A DNA stretch of 35,888 nucleotides, taken from Minisyncoccota bacterium. GTDB lineage: Bacteria > Patescibacteriota > Minisyncoccia > JAHIHE01 > JAGLIN01. Every line of letters begins with the position of its first letter. The stretch's first letter is position 1. Location: NCBI GenBank assembly GCA_023142595.1, contig JAGLJF010000051.1:1-35888 (forward strand). The letters run 5' to 3'. Below, in pieces: positions 23,061 through 31,623 of the stretch. The notes under the pieces are model-generated. The model was not told the origin of the DNA. It worked only from the letters and a program-made list of their open reading frames with translations, and did not search any database. The translations under genes and the position numbers were made by a program.

Positions 23061-23148
23061 CGGGATCCTTCACTACGCTATCGCTTCATTCAGGATGACG
23101 ATTTTATATATAATTTTGCGAGATTTCTCCTTCACTTCCGTGAGGAGT
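23061..23148. repeat. Two further dispersed palindromic elements
   Basis: CGGGATCCTTCACTACGCTA...TTCAGGATGACG (23061-23100) and GCGAGATTTCTCCTTCACTTCCGTGAGGAG (about 23118-23148). They complete the repeat-filled gap before the ATPase gene. Confidence 0.6.
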
Positions 23149-23200
23149 CCAGCTGCTTTCTTTGTATAGCAACTTATTTTTATAAAAATAAAAACAAAAA

Positions 23201-25678
23201 ATGGAAATTCCAATAAGCAATTATATAATAACATTAGAAATTCTGGATCTGTTTTTCTTTCTAGCTGTTTTTGTTATATTAATACTTGCTTATGTCAAGA
23301 TTCGGTTAAATATCAAAGGAAGGATTACGAGGTCGTTGAATATGATTGTGCTTCAAGTTTCTGTTCCTAGACAGACGGACGAAGATGCTCAAAATAGAAG
23401 CGAAAAAGAGAAGGAGGGTGTTTCTGTGATGGAGCAACTCTTTGCGAGTTTGAGTAATATTAGAGAAGAAATGTTTAAAAAAATTATATATGGACCTTTC
23501 TATTTAACTTTTGAGATTGCCACTCCAATCGATAGTAATGAAATTTCATTTTATGTTTCAATTCCCAAAAAATTTCGACCAATTGTTGAAAAACAGATTA
23601 ATAGTTTTTATCCTGATGCCGAGATAAAACAAATTGAAGATTACAATATTTTTGTTCCTCAAGGAGGATCAGCTGCTTCGTATATAGTTCAGAAAAGAAA
23701 TTATATTTTTCCGATCAAAACATATAAACAACTTGAGGCTGATCCGCTTTCAAATATCACGAATGCATTGAGTAAAATTCCACAGGGAGAAGGAGCTGCT
23801 TTGCAGATTGTCATCAAGCCTGCTGGAAATTCGTGGCAAGCAGAAAGTAAGAGTAGGATCAAAGAGATGCAAAAGGGCAATGGTTTTTCTGATTATGGAA
23901 AATCTTCTTTTGTCGTAAAATTATTAAAATCTTTTGTAGAGATTCTTCGAGCTGGAGGAAATTCCAAAGAAGAAGAAAAACCAACTACACTTACGCCATC
24001 TCAGGAGGAGATCGTAAAATCCGTTGAGGAAAAATCTGTTAAAGTTGGATTTGAAACCAATATTAGACTTGTAACTTCTGCTCCAACAAAAGAAAAAGCT
24101 GAAGACTTACTGAGAGAGCTTGAAAATTCATTTACGCAGTTTAATTCTCCAGACACAAATTCTCTAAAAGTGAATGAGACTTTTTTGAATAAAGTGGGAC
24201 ATTTAAATAAAACAATTTATAATTTTATATTTCGAAGTTTTGAAAAAAAGAGAAAATTAATTTTGAACACTGAGGAACTTGCCAGTCTTTTTCATTTTCC
24301 AATATTCACTACTGGTACTCCGCAGGTTAAATGGTTGAAATCAAAGCAGTCTGCCGTTCCTTCTGATTTGCCAACAGAGGGTCTAATTTTAGGGCATAAC
24401 ACTTATCGAGGAGATGACCAAGTTATCAGAATAGACAAAGAAGATCGTAGAAGACACATGTATGTGATTGGACAAACTGGAACTGGAAAGTCTGGATTTT
24501 TAGGTGAATTAATCAGGCAGGATATAATCAATGGAGAAGGTGTTTGTGTCATTGATCCTCATGGCGATTTGGTTGAAGATGCTTTGAATTGTGTACCAAA
24601 AGAAAGGGCAGAAGATGTTATTGTCTTTGATCCTTCAGATGTTGAAAGGCCTTTAGGTCTCAACCTTCTTGAATATGATCCAAATTATCCTGAACAAAAA
24701 ACTTTTGTGATTAATGAAATGATCAAAATATTTGATAAGCTTTATGATTTGAAATCAACTGGTGGTCCAATGTTTGAACAATATATGAGAAATGCAATGC
24801 TTTTGATTATGGATGATCCGAAATCAGGTTCAACTTTGATTGAAATTTCAAAAGTGCTTGCCGATGAAGATTTTCGAAAATATAAATTATCAAAATGTCA
24901 GAACTTCACTGTCAAAAACTTTTGGGAAAAAGAAGCGCAAAAGGCCGGTGGAGAAGCAGCTCTTGCTAATATGGTTCCTTATATCACTAGCAAGTTAACG
25001 CAATTTATTTCTAATGACACGATGCGTCCGATTATTGGACAGCAGAATAGTTCCATTAATTTTCGAAAGATAATGGATGAGAAGAAAATTCTCTTGGTGA
25101 ATTTATCGAAAGGAAAAATTGGGGAAATGAATGCCTATTTGCTTGGTCTCGTTATTGTAGGAAAGATTCTTGTTTCATCTCTAAGCAGAACTGACATACC
25201 TCAAGACGAAAGAAAAGATTTTTATTTTTATATTGATGAATTTCAAAACTTTACAACAGACAGTATTTCAACTATTCTCTCTGAAGCAAGAAAATATCGG
25301 CTTTCTTTGAATATTGCTCATCAGTTTTTGGGACAGCTTCCAGAAGAAATTCAAAAATCAGTTTTTGGAAATGTCGGAACAATTGTGTCTTTCAGGGTTG
25401 GACCAGAAGATTCAGAATTTCTTTCCAAACAATTCAAACCTGTTTTTGATGAACAAGATTTAATAAACATTGACAATTTCAATGCTTATCTTAAATTAAT
25501 GATTAATGGCACAATTTCTCAGGGATTTAATATGGCAACTTATCCTCCAAAGCATGGTGACACGAAAATCGCGAGTGCTATAAAAGAGCTCTCTAGGCTT
25601 AAATACGGTAAAACTAAGGAGATTATAGAAAGAGAAATTATAGAACGATCGAAATTAAAGATTGACTTAGGAAGCTGA
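23201..25678 (+). CDS. VirD4/TraG-like membrane ATPase (type IV secretion/conjugation-type DNA-binding domain)
   Basis: An inner-membrane hexameric-type motor of the FtsK/HerA/VirD4 class. One N-terminal helix (ILDLFFFLAVFVILILAYVKI, about residues 13-33) is followed by a 390-residue region unlike classical VirD4. The ATPase domain follows: Walker A GQTGTGKS at 424-431, the CVIDPHGDLVEDAL segment, and Walker B YFYIDEFQN with Asp679/Glu680. Near the end comes LSLNIAHQFLGQLPEEIQKSVFGNVGTIVSFRVGPEDSEFL, typical of the TraD/TraG/VirD4 family. Export or uptake of DNA or protein is the family role. Nearby pilin-like and wall-degrading proteins suggest a surface apparatus, but VirB4 and VirB6 homologues are not in the window. 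Confidence 0.85.
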   Translation: MEIPISNYIITLEILDLFFFLAVFVILILAYVKIRLNIKGRITRSLNMIVLQVSVPRQTDEDAQNRSEKEKEGVSVMEQLFASLSNIREEMFKKIIYGPFYLTFEIATPIDSNEISFYVSIPKKFRPIVEKQINSFYPDAEIKQIEDYNIFVPQGGSAASYIVQKRNYIFPIKTYKQLEADPLSNITNALSKIPQGEGAALQIVIKPAGNSWQAESKSRIKEMQKGNGFSDYGKSSFVVKLLKSFVEILRAGGNSKEEEKPTTLTPSQEEIVKSVEEKSVKVGFETNIRLVTSAPTKEKAEDLLRELENSFTQFNSPDTNSLKVNETFLNKVGHLNKTIYNFIFRSFEKKRKLILNTEELASLFHFPIFTTGTPQVKWLKSKQSAVPSDLPTEGLILGHNTYRGDDQVIRIDKEDRRRHMYVIGQTGTGKSGFLGELIRQDIINGEGVCVIDPHGDLVEDALNCVPKERAEDVIVFDPSDVERPLGLNLLEYDPNYPEQKTFVINEMIKIFDKLYDLKSTGGPMFEQYMRNAMLLIMDDPKSGSTLIEISKVLADEDFRKYKLSKCQNFTVKNFWEKEAQKAGGEAALANMVPYITSKLTQFISNDTMRPIIGQQNSSINFRKIMDEKKILLVNLSKGKIGEMNAYLLGLVIVGKILVSSLSRTDIPQDERKDFYFYIDEFQNFTTDSISTILSEARKYRLSLNIAHQFLGQLPEEIQKSVFGNVGTIVSFRVGPEDSEFLSKQFKPVFDEQDLINIDNFNAYLKLMINGTISQGFNMATYPPKHGDTKIASAIKELSRLKYGKTKEIIEREIIERSKLKIDLGS

Positions 25679-25718
25679 TAATTATTTTGGCATTATACCG
25701 CCCATTTCTCTCTTGCTC

Positions 25719-25746
25719 TTGCCATATTTTTTCTATTTGATATAAT
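25719..25746 (+). promoter_or_regulatory. Promoter of tRNA-Gly
   Basis: TTGCCA, 16-base spacer, perfect TATAAT with an upstream TGA (extended -10). The predicted start is about 6 bases before the tRNA. Confidence 0.7.
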
Positions 25747-25758
25747 GCTTAAGTATTT

Positions 25759-25834
25759 GCGGGTGTCGTATAGTGGCTAATTATGCCAGCCTTCCAAGCT
25801 GGAGAGGTGGGTTCGATTCCCATCACCCGCTCCA
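25759..25834 (+). tRNA. tRNA-Gly (anticodon TCC)
   Basis: The acceptor GCGGGTG pairs with CACCCGC, the anticodon stem GCCAG pairs with CTGG around loop CTTCCAA, and the T-arm GGTGG-GTTCGATTCC-CATC is present. Discriminator T and an encoded CCA complete a 76-base gene. It reads GGA and, by wobble, other glycine codons. It has its own promoter and stands between two plus-strand protein genes. Confidence 0.95.
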
Positions 25835-25883
25835 TTACATTTATTTTTATAAATATTGAATTAAATATATTTTTGAATAAAAA

Positions 25884-27662
25884 ATGAAAAATAATTCATA
25901 CACTACAAAAAGAAAAACAGCTACTTCCAAAGTAACGCTGTTTTTTTGTATAATATTTTTATTGTTTGCTTTTGTTGATACTAAGGCAAAAGCGGCTACT
26001 ATTTCGGAAAATAAAAATTTTCTTGTTGACTCTTCTTATGATTATTCTGACCGATCTCAGGTGCAAGCCAGTTTGAAAAAAATCAATTTAAATGGATATT
26101 TTTATGTTGAAAATGATTATTATAATAGTCTCTCTAATGCGCAAAAAAACGAATTTGATTTAAATTTAGATTTATTAGCGAGTGATTTTGACGATACAAT
26201 TTATCCTAGAATGAGAAATATATTTGGAACAGAATGGAACCCAGGAATTGACAATGACAGTAAAATTACAATTCTTTTTACTAGGACAAAAGAAAATGTT
26301 GGTGGATATTTCAATCCTAATGATGAATATTCAAAAGATGTGATAGTTAGTAAAAAAAGTAATGAAAGAGAAATGATATACTTGAACATATTATTTATTG
26401 ATGATGAAAGAATTAAAAGTTTTCTTGCTCATGAATTTCAGCATATGATTACTTGGTATAATAAAAATAAATTAAATAATATTTCAGATAATATTTGGCT
26501 TAATGAAGCGAGATCTGAATATGCCTCGACTGCTATTGGCTATGATGATAATTATAATGTCAGTAATTTAAAGGCGAGAATAAGCGGATTTAAAACTAAT
26601 CCGGTTGACTCTATCACTGAATGGCAAAATAAAATACATGATTATTCTTCAGTTAATTTATTTTCTCAATATTTAACTGATCAGTTTGGTGAAAATATTT
26701 TTAGGATTATGATATCTAATAATAAAATTGGAATTGAGAGTATAAACAATGCTTTATCAACTTTTAATCAGGGAGAGACTTTTAGATCTGTTTTTGAAAG
26801 TTGGTCTGTGGCAAACTATTTAAACGATGCTACGATTTCGTCAGATGGAAAATACGGATATAAAAATTTTAATATTAATTATGAAAATTTTCATATTTCA
26901 ACTCAAAATCAATTTACAGTAGATGACAGCGAAATTAATATTTCAAGTTCGATGAAGGACTGGACAGGTGAATATTATGAATTTAAAATTATCGATAAAC
27001 AATATGGCGCTAAGGATAAAATAAAAATAAATTTTACAGGAGAAGTTTCTGGAAAATATTCTGTTCCGTATGTTGTTTTTTATAAAAATGGAGAAAAGAA
27101 AGTTGAATATTTAAATTCAGGTAGTGATCAAGATTATAACAATTCTATATCGTTGTCCGATAATAATGTTTCTTCATTTACAGTAATTCCTATAAGTTAT
27201 AAAAACAGTACTAGTTTCGGAAGCGACATTGACAGTTATAGTTTTTCTTTGTCTGTTGATATTGTGAATAATAGTATTTTTGCCAACAATTCTCTTTTAA
27301 AGTCAAATAATAATTCCAAGGTATATTTAATAGAAGGAAGTAATAAAAGATGGATAAACAGTGTTGATTCGTTTATTTCAAATGGATATAAATGGGAAGA
27401 CATTCTTATTGTTACTGACTACGAACTAAGTCAGTATCAAAAAGGAGAAGACATAGTTGTAAAAATAAATTCAAATTCAAATTTTAATGGTAGCTTATTC
27501 AAAAGTTTAACTGATTCTAAGGTGTATTTAATCGAAGATAACAATAAAAGATGGATAAATAGTGTTCAATCTTTTGTTTCGAATGGATATAATTGGAAAA
27601 ATATAGTCATTGTTACTGATTACGAGTTAACTCAGTATCAAAGTGGGGCAGATATCTCATAA
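25884..27662 (+). CDS. Exported M30-like metallopeptidase with two C-terminal wall-type repeats
   Basis: A secreted zinc peptidase. A basic tail plus hydrophobic helix (VTLFFCIIFLLFAFVDTKAKAA) forms a signal peptide ending near residue 38. The zinc site is AHEFQHMITW (HExxH) with NEARSEYAS, the expected downstream Glu, about 30 residues later, as in hyicolysin-type M30 peptidases. After a beta-rich middle (about 320-465), two repeats of about 60 residues follow, each of the form SLLKS..SKVYLIE..NKRWINSV.SFxSNGYxWxxIxIVTDYELxQYQxG. These match repeats in the next protein, suggesting a common ligand, probably wall polymer or another surface structure. The start follows an A-rich leader without Shine-Dalgarno. 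Confidence 0.85.
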   Translation: MKNNSYTTKRKTATSKVTLFFCIIFLLFAFVDTKAKAATISENKNFLVDSSYDYSDRSQVQASLKKINLNGYFYVENDYYNSLSNAQKNEFDLNLDLLASDFDDTIYPRMRNIFGTEWNPGIDNDSKITILFTRTKENVGGYFNPNDEYSKDVIVSKKSNEREMIYLNILFIDDERIKSFLAHEFQHMITWYNKNKLNNISDNIWLNEARSEYASTAIGYDDNYNVSNLKARISGFKTNPVDSITEWQNKIHDYSSVNLFSQYLTDQFGENIFRIMISNNKIGIESINNALSTFNQGETFRSVFESWSVANYLNDATISSDGKYGYKNFNINYENFHISTQNQFTVDDSEINISSSMKDWTGEYYEFKIIDKQYGAKDKIKINFTGEVSGKYSVPYVVFYKNGEKKVEYLNSGSDQDYNNSISLSDNNVSSFTVIPISYKNSTSFGSDIDSYSFSLSVDIVNNSIFANNSLLKSNNNSKVYLIEGSNKRWINSVDSFISNGYKWEDILIVTDYELSQYQKGEDIVVKINSNSNFNGSLFKSLTDSKVYLIEDNNKRWINSVQSFVSNGYNWKNIVIVTDYELTQYQSGADIS

Positions 27663-27688
27663 ATTTTTATAAAAATTTAAAAAACATG

Positions 27689-27717
27689 CACCTTTGCTTT
27701 TTAGGGTGTTTTTGTTT
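27689..27717 (+). terminator. Terminator after the metallopeptidase gene
   Basis: CACCTT pairs with AGGGTG (one G-T pair) and is followed by TTTTTGTTT. It ends the metallopeptidase transcript before a new promoter. Confidence 0.65.
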
Positions 27718-27737
27718 GAGTCGGGATATGTAAGATA

Positions 27738-27767
27738 TTAGACCAAAAAACAAATCATTGCTATAAT
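27738..27767 (+). promoter_or_regulatory. Promoter for the amidase/SpoIID fusion
   Basis: TTAGAC, 18-base spacer, TATAAT preceded by TGC (extended -10), about 30 bases before ATG 27797. Confidence 0.6.
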
Positions 27768-27796
27768 TACCATAAATAAAAGTTATAAATATAAAA

Positions 27797-30700
27797 ATGA
27801 ATAAAAATTTTAGCCTAGTAAAGATGATAACTCTAAAGACGATGGTTCTGTTGGTTTTTATTTCTTTTTTTTCTCAAGCACAAATTTCAAACGCTGCAGA
27901 AATTCCAAAAATCATTTCTAGGTTGCAGTGGGGAACAGATGAGTCAAAAATGATTTGGCCAATAAAAAATGCTAAAGTGCAGAAATTTGTTATACATCAT
28001 ACGGCAAGTACTAATCTTGTTTCTGATTCGGATGGTAGTGGAGAATATAAAAATATGGTCAACAATATTTATAATTACCATAGTAGTAAAAAAAGTTGGT
28101 ATGAAGATGGTGAAAAATATATTGGATTTGGAGATATTGGCTATAATTATTTAATAGATCCAAATGGAAATATTTACGAAGGAAGATCTGGTGGAAATGG
28201 ATCTGTGGCAGGACATGTAAGTGGATTTAATACGGGAAGCATTGGCATTTCTGTGCTTGGAAGATATCAAGATTATGTTGATAGTGAAAATAATTTTGTT
28301 TCTTCGCATGTTGTGAATTCGGCAATTAAACAATCCCTGACTAATTTGGCTGGCTGGCTGGCTGCTAATAATAATATAAGCTTAAATAGTAGAACTAATT
28401 TTAATGGAAAATATATTGATGGCCTAGTTGGGCATGGAGAATTAACACCTACGATTTGTCCTGGAGATGAATTGGAAAAAGAACTAAATATCATTCAAAA
28501 AAATGCTAGTATAATTGAGAAAACTTATAGCAACTATGCTTATCAAATTAATGGAGATGAATCTGTTTATATTATAAGCGATGGTTATAAAATTAGGTTT
28601 GAATCAAGACAAAAACTCCCGAATGTTTATAAAAATAGAACAATAAAACAAATTTCAAAATCGCAGCTTAGTGCTTATAAATATAAAGACCTTGTTGTTT
28701 ATTCAGACGGAAGTTTGCTTCAGGAATTTAACGAAAATACTGTTTATTTTTTGCAAAATGGCAAAAAAAGAGCAATGGAAATGAGCGGAGAGGAATTTGC
28801 GAAAATGGGTTTCAAGGGTGATGATATTATAAAAGTTTTTTCAAGTGATTTGAAAATTTATCAATCTGGACTGAATATCAAATACTCTCCAGACGGAAAA
28901 TTAATCAATGACAAGAAGGGGACTGTATATCTTGCTGAAAATGGGAAAAAAAGAAAATTTACTTCAGCAACTCTTTTTGAATATCTCAACTATAAATGGA
29001 AAAATATTGTAGATGATAACTTTACAAATTATTATCTTGATGGGGATTATATAATTTATCCTGATGGAATTTTAGTGAAAAGCGTAAATAATGATAAAGT
29101 ATATTTAACGGAGAATAAGAAAAAGAAAGAAATTTCATCAGGCACACTGTTGCAAGTTTTGGGATATAAAGCTGAAAATGTTATTTCAATTAATCAGGAC
29201 GAGTTAGATAATTTTGCCATAGGAGATAAACTCAATTATCCAGATAATACTCTTGTAAAAGCAGAAGATTATTCTGCGGTTTATATCATTCAAGGCGCTA
29301 AAAGAAAAGAATTTACTTCAGCGGTGCTTTTTGAAAAATCTGGATATGATTGGAATAGCGTTATTGAAATCGACAAAAAAGAGCTTGATACCTATCCAAG
29401 AAATGGAAGAGCTTTATATCCTGATGGCTTATTGATTAAATCTACAGACAATCCAAATGTATATCTTCTTGAGTCGGGAAAAAAGAGAAAAATAACTTCA
29501 GCCGATTTATTGAAAAAAATAGGTTATGATTGGAGTGATATAATTTCTATCAATCCAAGTGAAATGAAAGATTATCCAGATGGAAAGACAATGATTTATC
29601 CAGATGGAACTTTAGTGAAAAGGAGGGGGTTTCCAATTATTTTCAAAATAGAAAATGGACAGAGAAAAGAATTTACATCTTTGGCTTTATTTGAGGCAAC
29701 AAATAGCAACTTTTCAGATGTTATATTTCTTGATAGAGAAGAATTTCTTGCGTATGAGAATGGAGGAAATCTTTTATATCCAGAAAACACTTTGCTCAGA
29801 GAAATTGGCAGTGATGGAGTTTATGTTATGAAAAATGGAAAAATTCAAGCAATACAATCAGCTGAAGAATTTAAACTGGCTGGATATAAATGGTCTGATG
29901 TGATTGAGGTTTTAAAAGAAGAAATGAAGTTATATAAAATTTCTGTCAAAGTTTCTTCTTCTCCGGTGACGCAAAAAGAAAAGGAAATCATACAAACAGT
30001 GGAACCTAAAAAAAATATAGAACTAGAAAACCCCGAAATAAAAGCAGGGACGGGAAAAGAACCGAATATAAAAATCGCGATATATTCAGTAAATGATGAA
30101 GATATTAAAATTACTGCTAATGGAAATTATACAGTTAATTATTATGATTCATCTGGAAAAATTTCTACGAGCTTACAAAAAGATTCGAACGAAGAAACTG
30201 TAATTTCATATTTTGACTCATCAAATTATGTCAGATTTATTCCAGAGTCCAGGGATGTAATTTTACAAGTACTTTCTTATAGTGATTTGTCGTGGAATAA
30301 GGAAACGAACGATGATAAATTCAGAGGAGAGATCGAAATCAAATACTCGGAGAATTCGCAAAAGTTGTGGGTTATAAATGAATTATTGTTGGAAGATTAT
30401 ATAAATGGTATTGCTGAAGCACTCAGCGATAGTCCAGAGGAATATCTCAAGGCATTTGGAACAATTGCAAGAACTTATGCAATGTATTATATTAAAAGAG
30501 GAGGGAAACATACTGATGAGCCGTTTCATTTAAAAAACAGCAGAAACGGAAACGGAAATGATCAAGTGTACAAAGGATATAATTTTGAGTTGAGAGCTTC
30601 GAAAATTGTTGATGCCAATGAGTTTACTACAGGTTATGTGATTGATTTTAATGATAAACCAATTGTGGCGGCATATTCATCTGATTCAGGTGGAGTTACA

Positions 30701-30925
30701 AAAAGTGGTTGTGAAGTTTTCAAGTATTGCGGTGCTGATTATATATATTTAAATGGCGGAATAAAAGACCCGACAAATACTGTTCATAATCAAGACAAGA
30801 TTTTAATAAGCCATGGAGTTGGAATGAGCGCTGTTGGAGCATATCAAATGGCAAGAGGCGGAAATAGTTGGGAGGAAATTATAGAGTATTATTATAAAGG
30901 CGTTGATATTAAAAAATATTATTAA
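27797..30925 (+). CDS. Exported N-acetylmuramoyl-L-alanine amidase / wall-repeat / SpoIID fusion (1042 aa)
   Basis: Three parts follow a signal peptide (ITLKTMVLLVFISFFSQAQISNAA). (1) About 40-230: an amidase_2/PGRP-type domain with FVIHHTAS, GYNYLIDPNGNIYEGRSGG and the zinc-site HGELTPTICPGDEL, expected to cleave the lactyl-peptide bond of peptidoglycan. (2) About 265-715: seven full and one partial repeat of 58-60 residues, yPDGtLvK...VYLiE.GKKRkftSa.LFe..gY.W.dvI.I...EL..Y.. . (3) About 820-1040: a SpoIID/LytB-like domain with LEDYINGIAEALSDSPEEYLKAFGTIARTYAMYYIKRGG, SSDSGGVTKSGCEVF and SHGVGMSAVGAYQMARGG. The fusion couples glycan-strand cleavage with stem-peptide release on one repeat-bearing scaffold. 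Domain calls are strong; the in vivo target is inferred. Confidence 0.9.
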   Translation: MNKNFSLVKMITLKTMVLLVFISFFSQAQISNAAEIPKIISRLQWGTDESKMIWPIKNAKVQKFVIHHTASTNLVSDSDGSGEYKNMVNNIYNYHSSKKSWYEDGEKYIGFGDIGYNYLIDPNGNIYEGRSGGNGSVAGHVSGFNTGSIGISVLGRYQDYVDSENNFVSSHVVNSAIKQSLTNLAGWLAANNNISLNSRTNFNGKYIDGLVGHGELTPTICPGDELEKELNIIQKNASIIEKTYSNYAYQINGDESVYIISDGYKIRFESRQKLPNVYKNRTIKQISKSQLSAYKYKDLVVYSDGSLLQEFNENTVYFLQNGKKRAMEMSGEEFAKMGFKGDDIIKVFSSDLKIYQSGLNIKYSPDGKLINDKKGTVYLAENGKKRKFTSATLFEYLNYKWKNIVDDNFTNYYLDGDYIIYPDGILVKSVNNDKVYLTENKKKKEISSGTLLQVLGYKAENVISINQDELDNFAIGDKLNYPDNTLVKAEDYSAVYIIQGAKRKEFTSAVLFEKSGYDWNSVIEIDKKELDTYPRNGRALYPDGLLIKSTDNPNVYLLESGKKRKITSADLLKKIGYDWSDIISINPSEMKDYPDGKTMIYPDGTLVKRRGFPIIFKIENGQRKEFTSLALFEATNSNFSDVIFLDREEFLAYENGGNLLYPENTLLREIGSDGVYVMKNGKIQAIQSAEEFKLAGYKWSDVIEVLKEEMKLYKISVKVSSSPVTQKEKEIIQTVEPKKNIELENPEIKAGTGKEPNIKIAIYSVNDEDIKITANGNYTVNYYDSSGKISTSLQKDSNEETVISYFDSSNYVRFIPESRDVILQVLSYSDLSWNKETNDDKFRGEIEIKYSENSQKLWVINELLLEDYINGIAEALSDSPEEYLKAFGTIARTYAMYYIKRGGKHTDEPFHLKNSRNGNGNDQVYKGYNFELRASKIVDANEFTTGYVIDFNDKPIVAAYSSDSGGVTKSGCEVFKYCGADYIYLNGGIKDPTNTVHNQDKILISHGVGMSAVGAYQMARGGNSWEEIIEYYYKGVDIKKYY

Positions 30926-30935
30926 TAAAAATTTT

Positions 30936-31232
30936 ATGGATTATATCAATAAAATGAAAAGTAAATTATCAATAGCTATTACGGTACCGCCGACTACAAG
31001 TACTACTGATTTTTCAACATTAGTTGGAAAAGTGTTGGAGTGGGTTTTAAGTGTGGCTGGTTCAATTGCATTATTAATGCTTGTTGCGGGAGGAATTATG
31101 TATATAACCTCTGCAGGAAATGAACAAAAAATTGCGACTTCAAAAAAAATAATTACCTGGACTATTTTGGGACTAATGATTGTGCTTGCTTCGTATTCAA
31201 TTATTGTTGTATTAGATAATATCTTAACATAA
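30936..31232 (+). CDS. VirB2/TrbC-like pilin, copy 1 (98 aa)
   Basis: The track's start 30903 is a TTG inside the previous gene; ATG 30936 is the better start. Two hydrophobic helices (VLEWVLSVAGSIALLMLVAGGIMYITSAG and ITWTILGLMIVLASYSIIVVL) flank a short basic loop (NEQKIATSKK), the layout of VirB2/TrbC pilins. The N-terminus (MDYINKMKSKLSIAITVPPTTST) is a weak signal. It lies 10 bases after the amidase/SpoIID fusion, and a paralogue follows directly, consistent with the subunits of a surface filament. The pilin call is structural inference. Confidence 0.75.
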   Translation: MDYINKMKSKLSIAITVPPTTSTTDFSTLVGKVLEWVLSVAGSIALLMLVAGGIMYITSAGNEQKIATSKKIITWTILGLMIVLASYSIIVVLDNILT

Positions 31233-31238
31233 AAAATT

Positions 31239-31577
31239 ATGAAGAAAATATCGAATTTTTTTTATTTTGCCTCGTTGTCATTATTTGTGGTGACAAAAAA
31301 AGTTAGTGCTGTTACTGTTGTAAACGTTACAAATCCAATTCAAACTAGTGACTTTTCGGTTTTGGTTGGAAATGTTTTACAATGGGTTTTGGGTGTGGCT
31401 GGTTCAATATCATTATTAATGCTCATTGCGGGAGGAATTATGTATATAACCTCTGCAGGAGACGAACAAAAAATTGCGACTTCAAAAAAACTTATTACTT
31501 GGACTATTTTTGGCTTAATAGTAGTTCTCGCTTCATATTCGATTATTGTTGTGTTGGATAGTATCTTAACTGATTAG
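31239..31577 (+). CDS. VirB2/TrbC-like pilin, copy 2 (112 aa)
   Basis: A clear tandem paralogue of the preceding gene: VLQWVLGVAGSISLLMLIAGGIMYITSAGDEQKIATSKKLITWTIFGLIVVLASYSIIVVLDSILTD is nearly identical over about 70 residues. The N-termini differ; here a proper signal peptide is present (FFYFASLSLFVVTKKVSA). The DNA is also very similar (GGAGGAATTATGTATATAAC is shared), showing recent duplication or gene conversion. It lies 6 bases after copy 1. The two may be major and minor subunits of one filament. Confidence 0.78.
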   Translation: MKKISNFFYFASLSLFVVTKKVSAVTVVNVTNPIQTSDFSVLVGNVLQWVLGVAGSISLLMLIAGGIMYITSAGDEQKIATSKKLITWTIFGLIVVLASYSIIVVLDSILTD

Positions 31578-31623
31578 GCCATATCAAGGGGATTATAAGC
31601 ATTTTATTTTAATATAAAAACAA

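Noticed and set aside
25759-25834. tRNA-Gly as an integration site
   Set aside because: No duplicated tRNA 3' end, integrase or composition break is visible downstream.
30903-30935. TTG start for the first pilin-like gene
   Set aside because: It lies inside the preceding coding sequence; ATG 30936 fits the family length and avoids the overlap.
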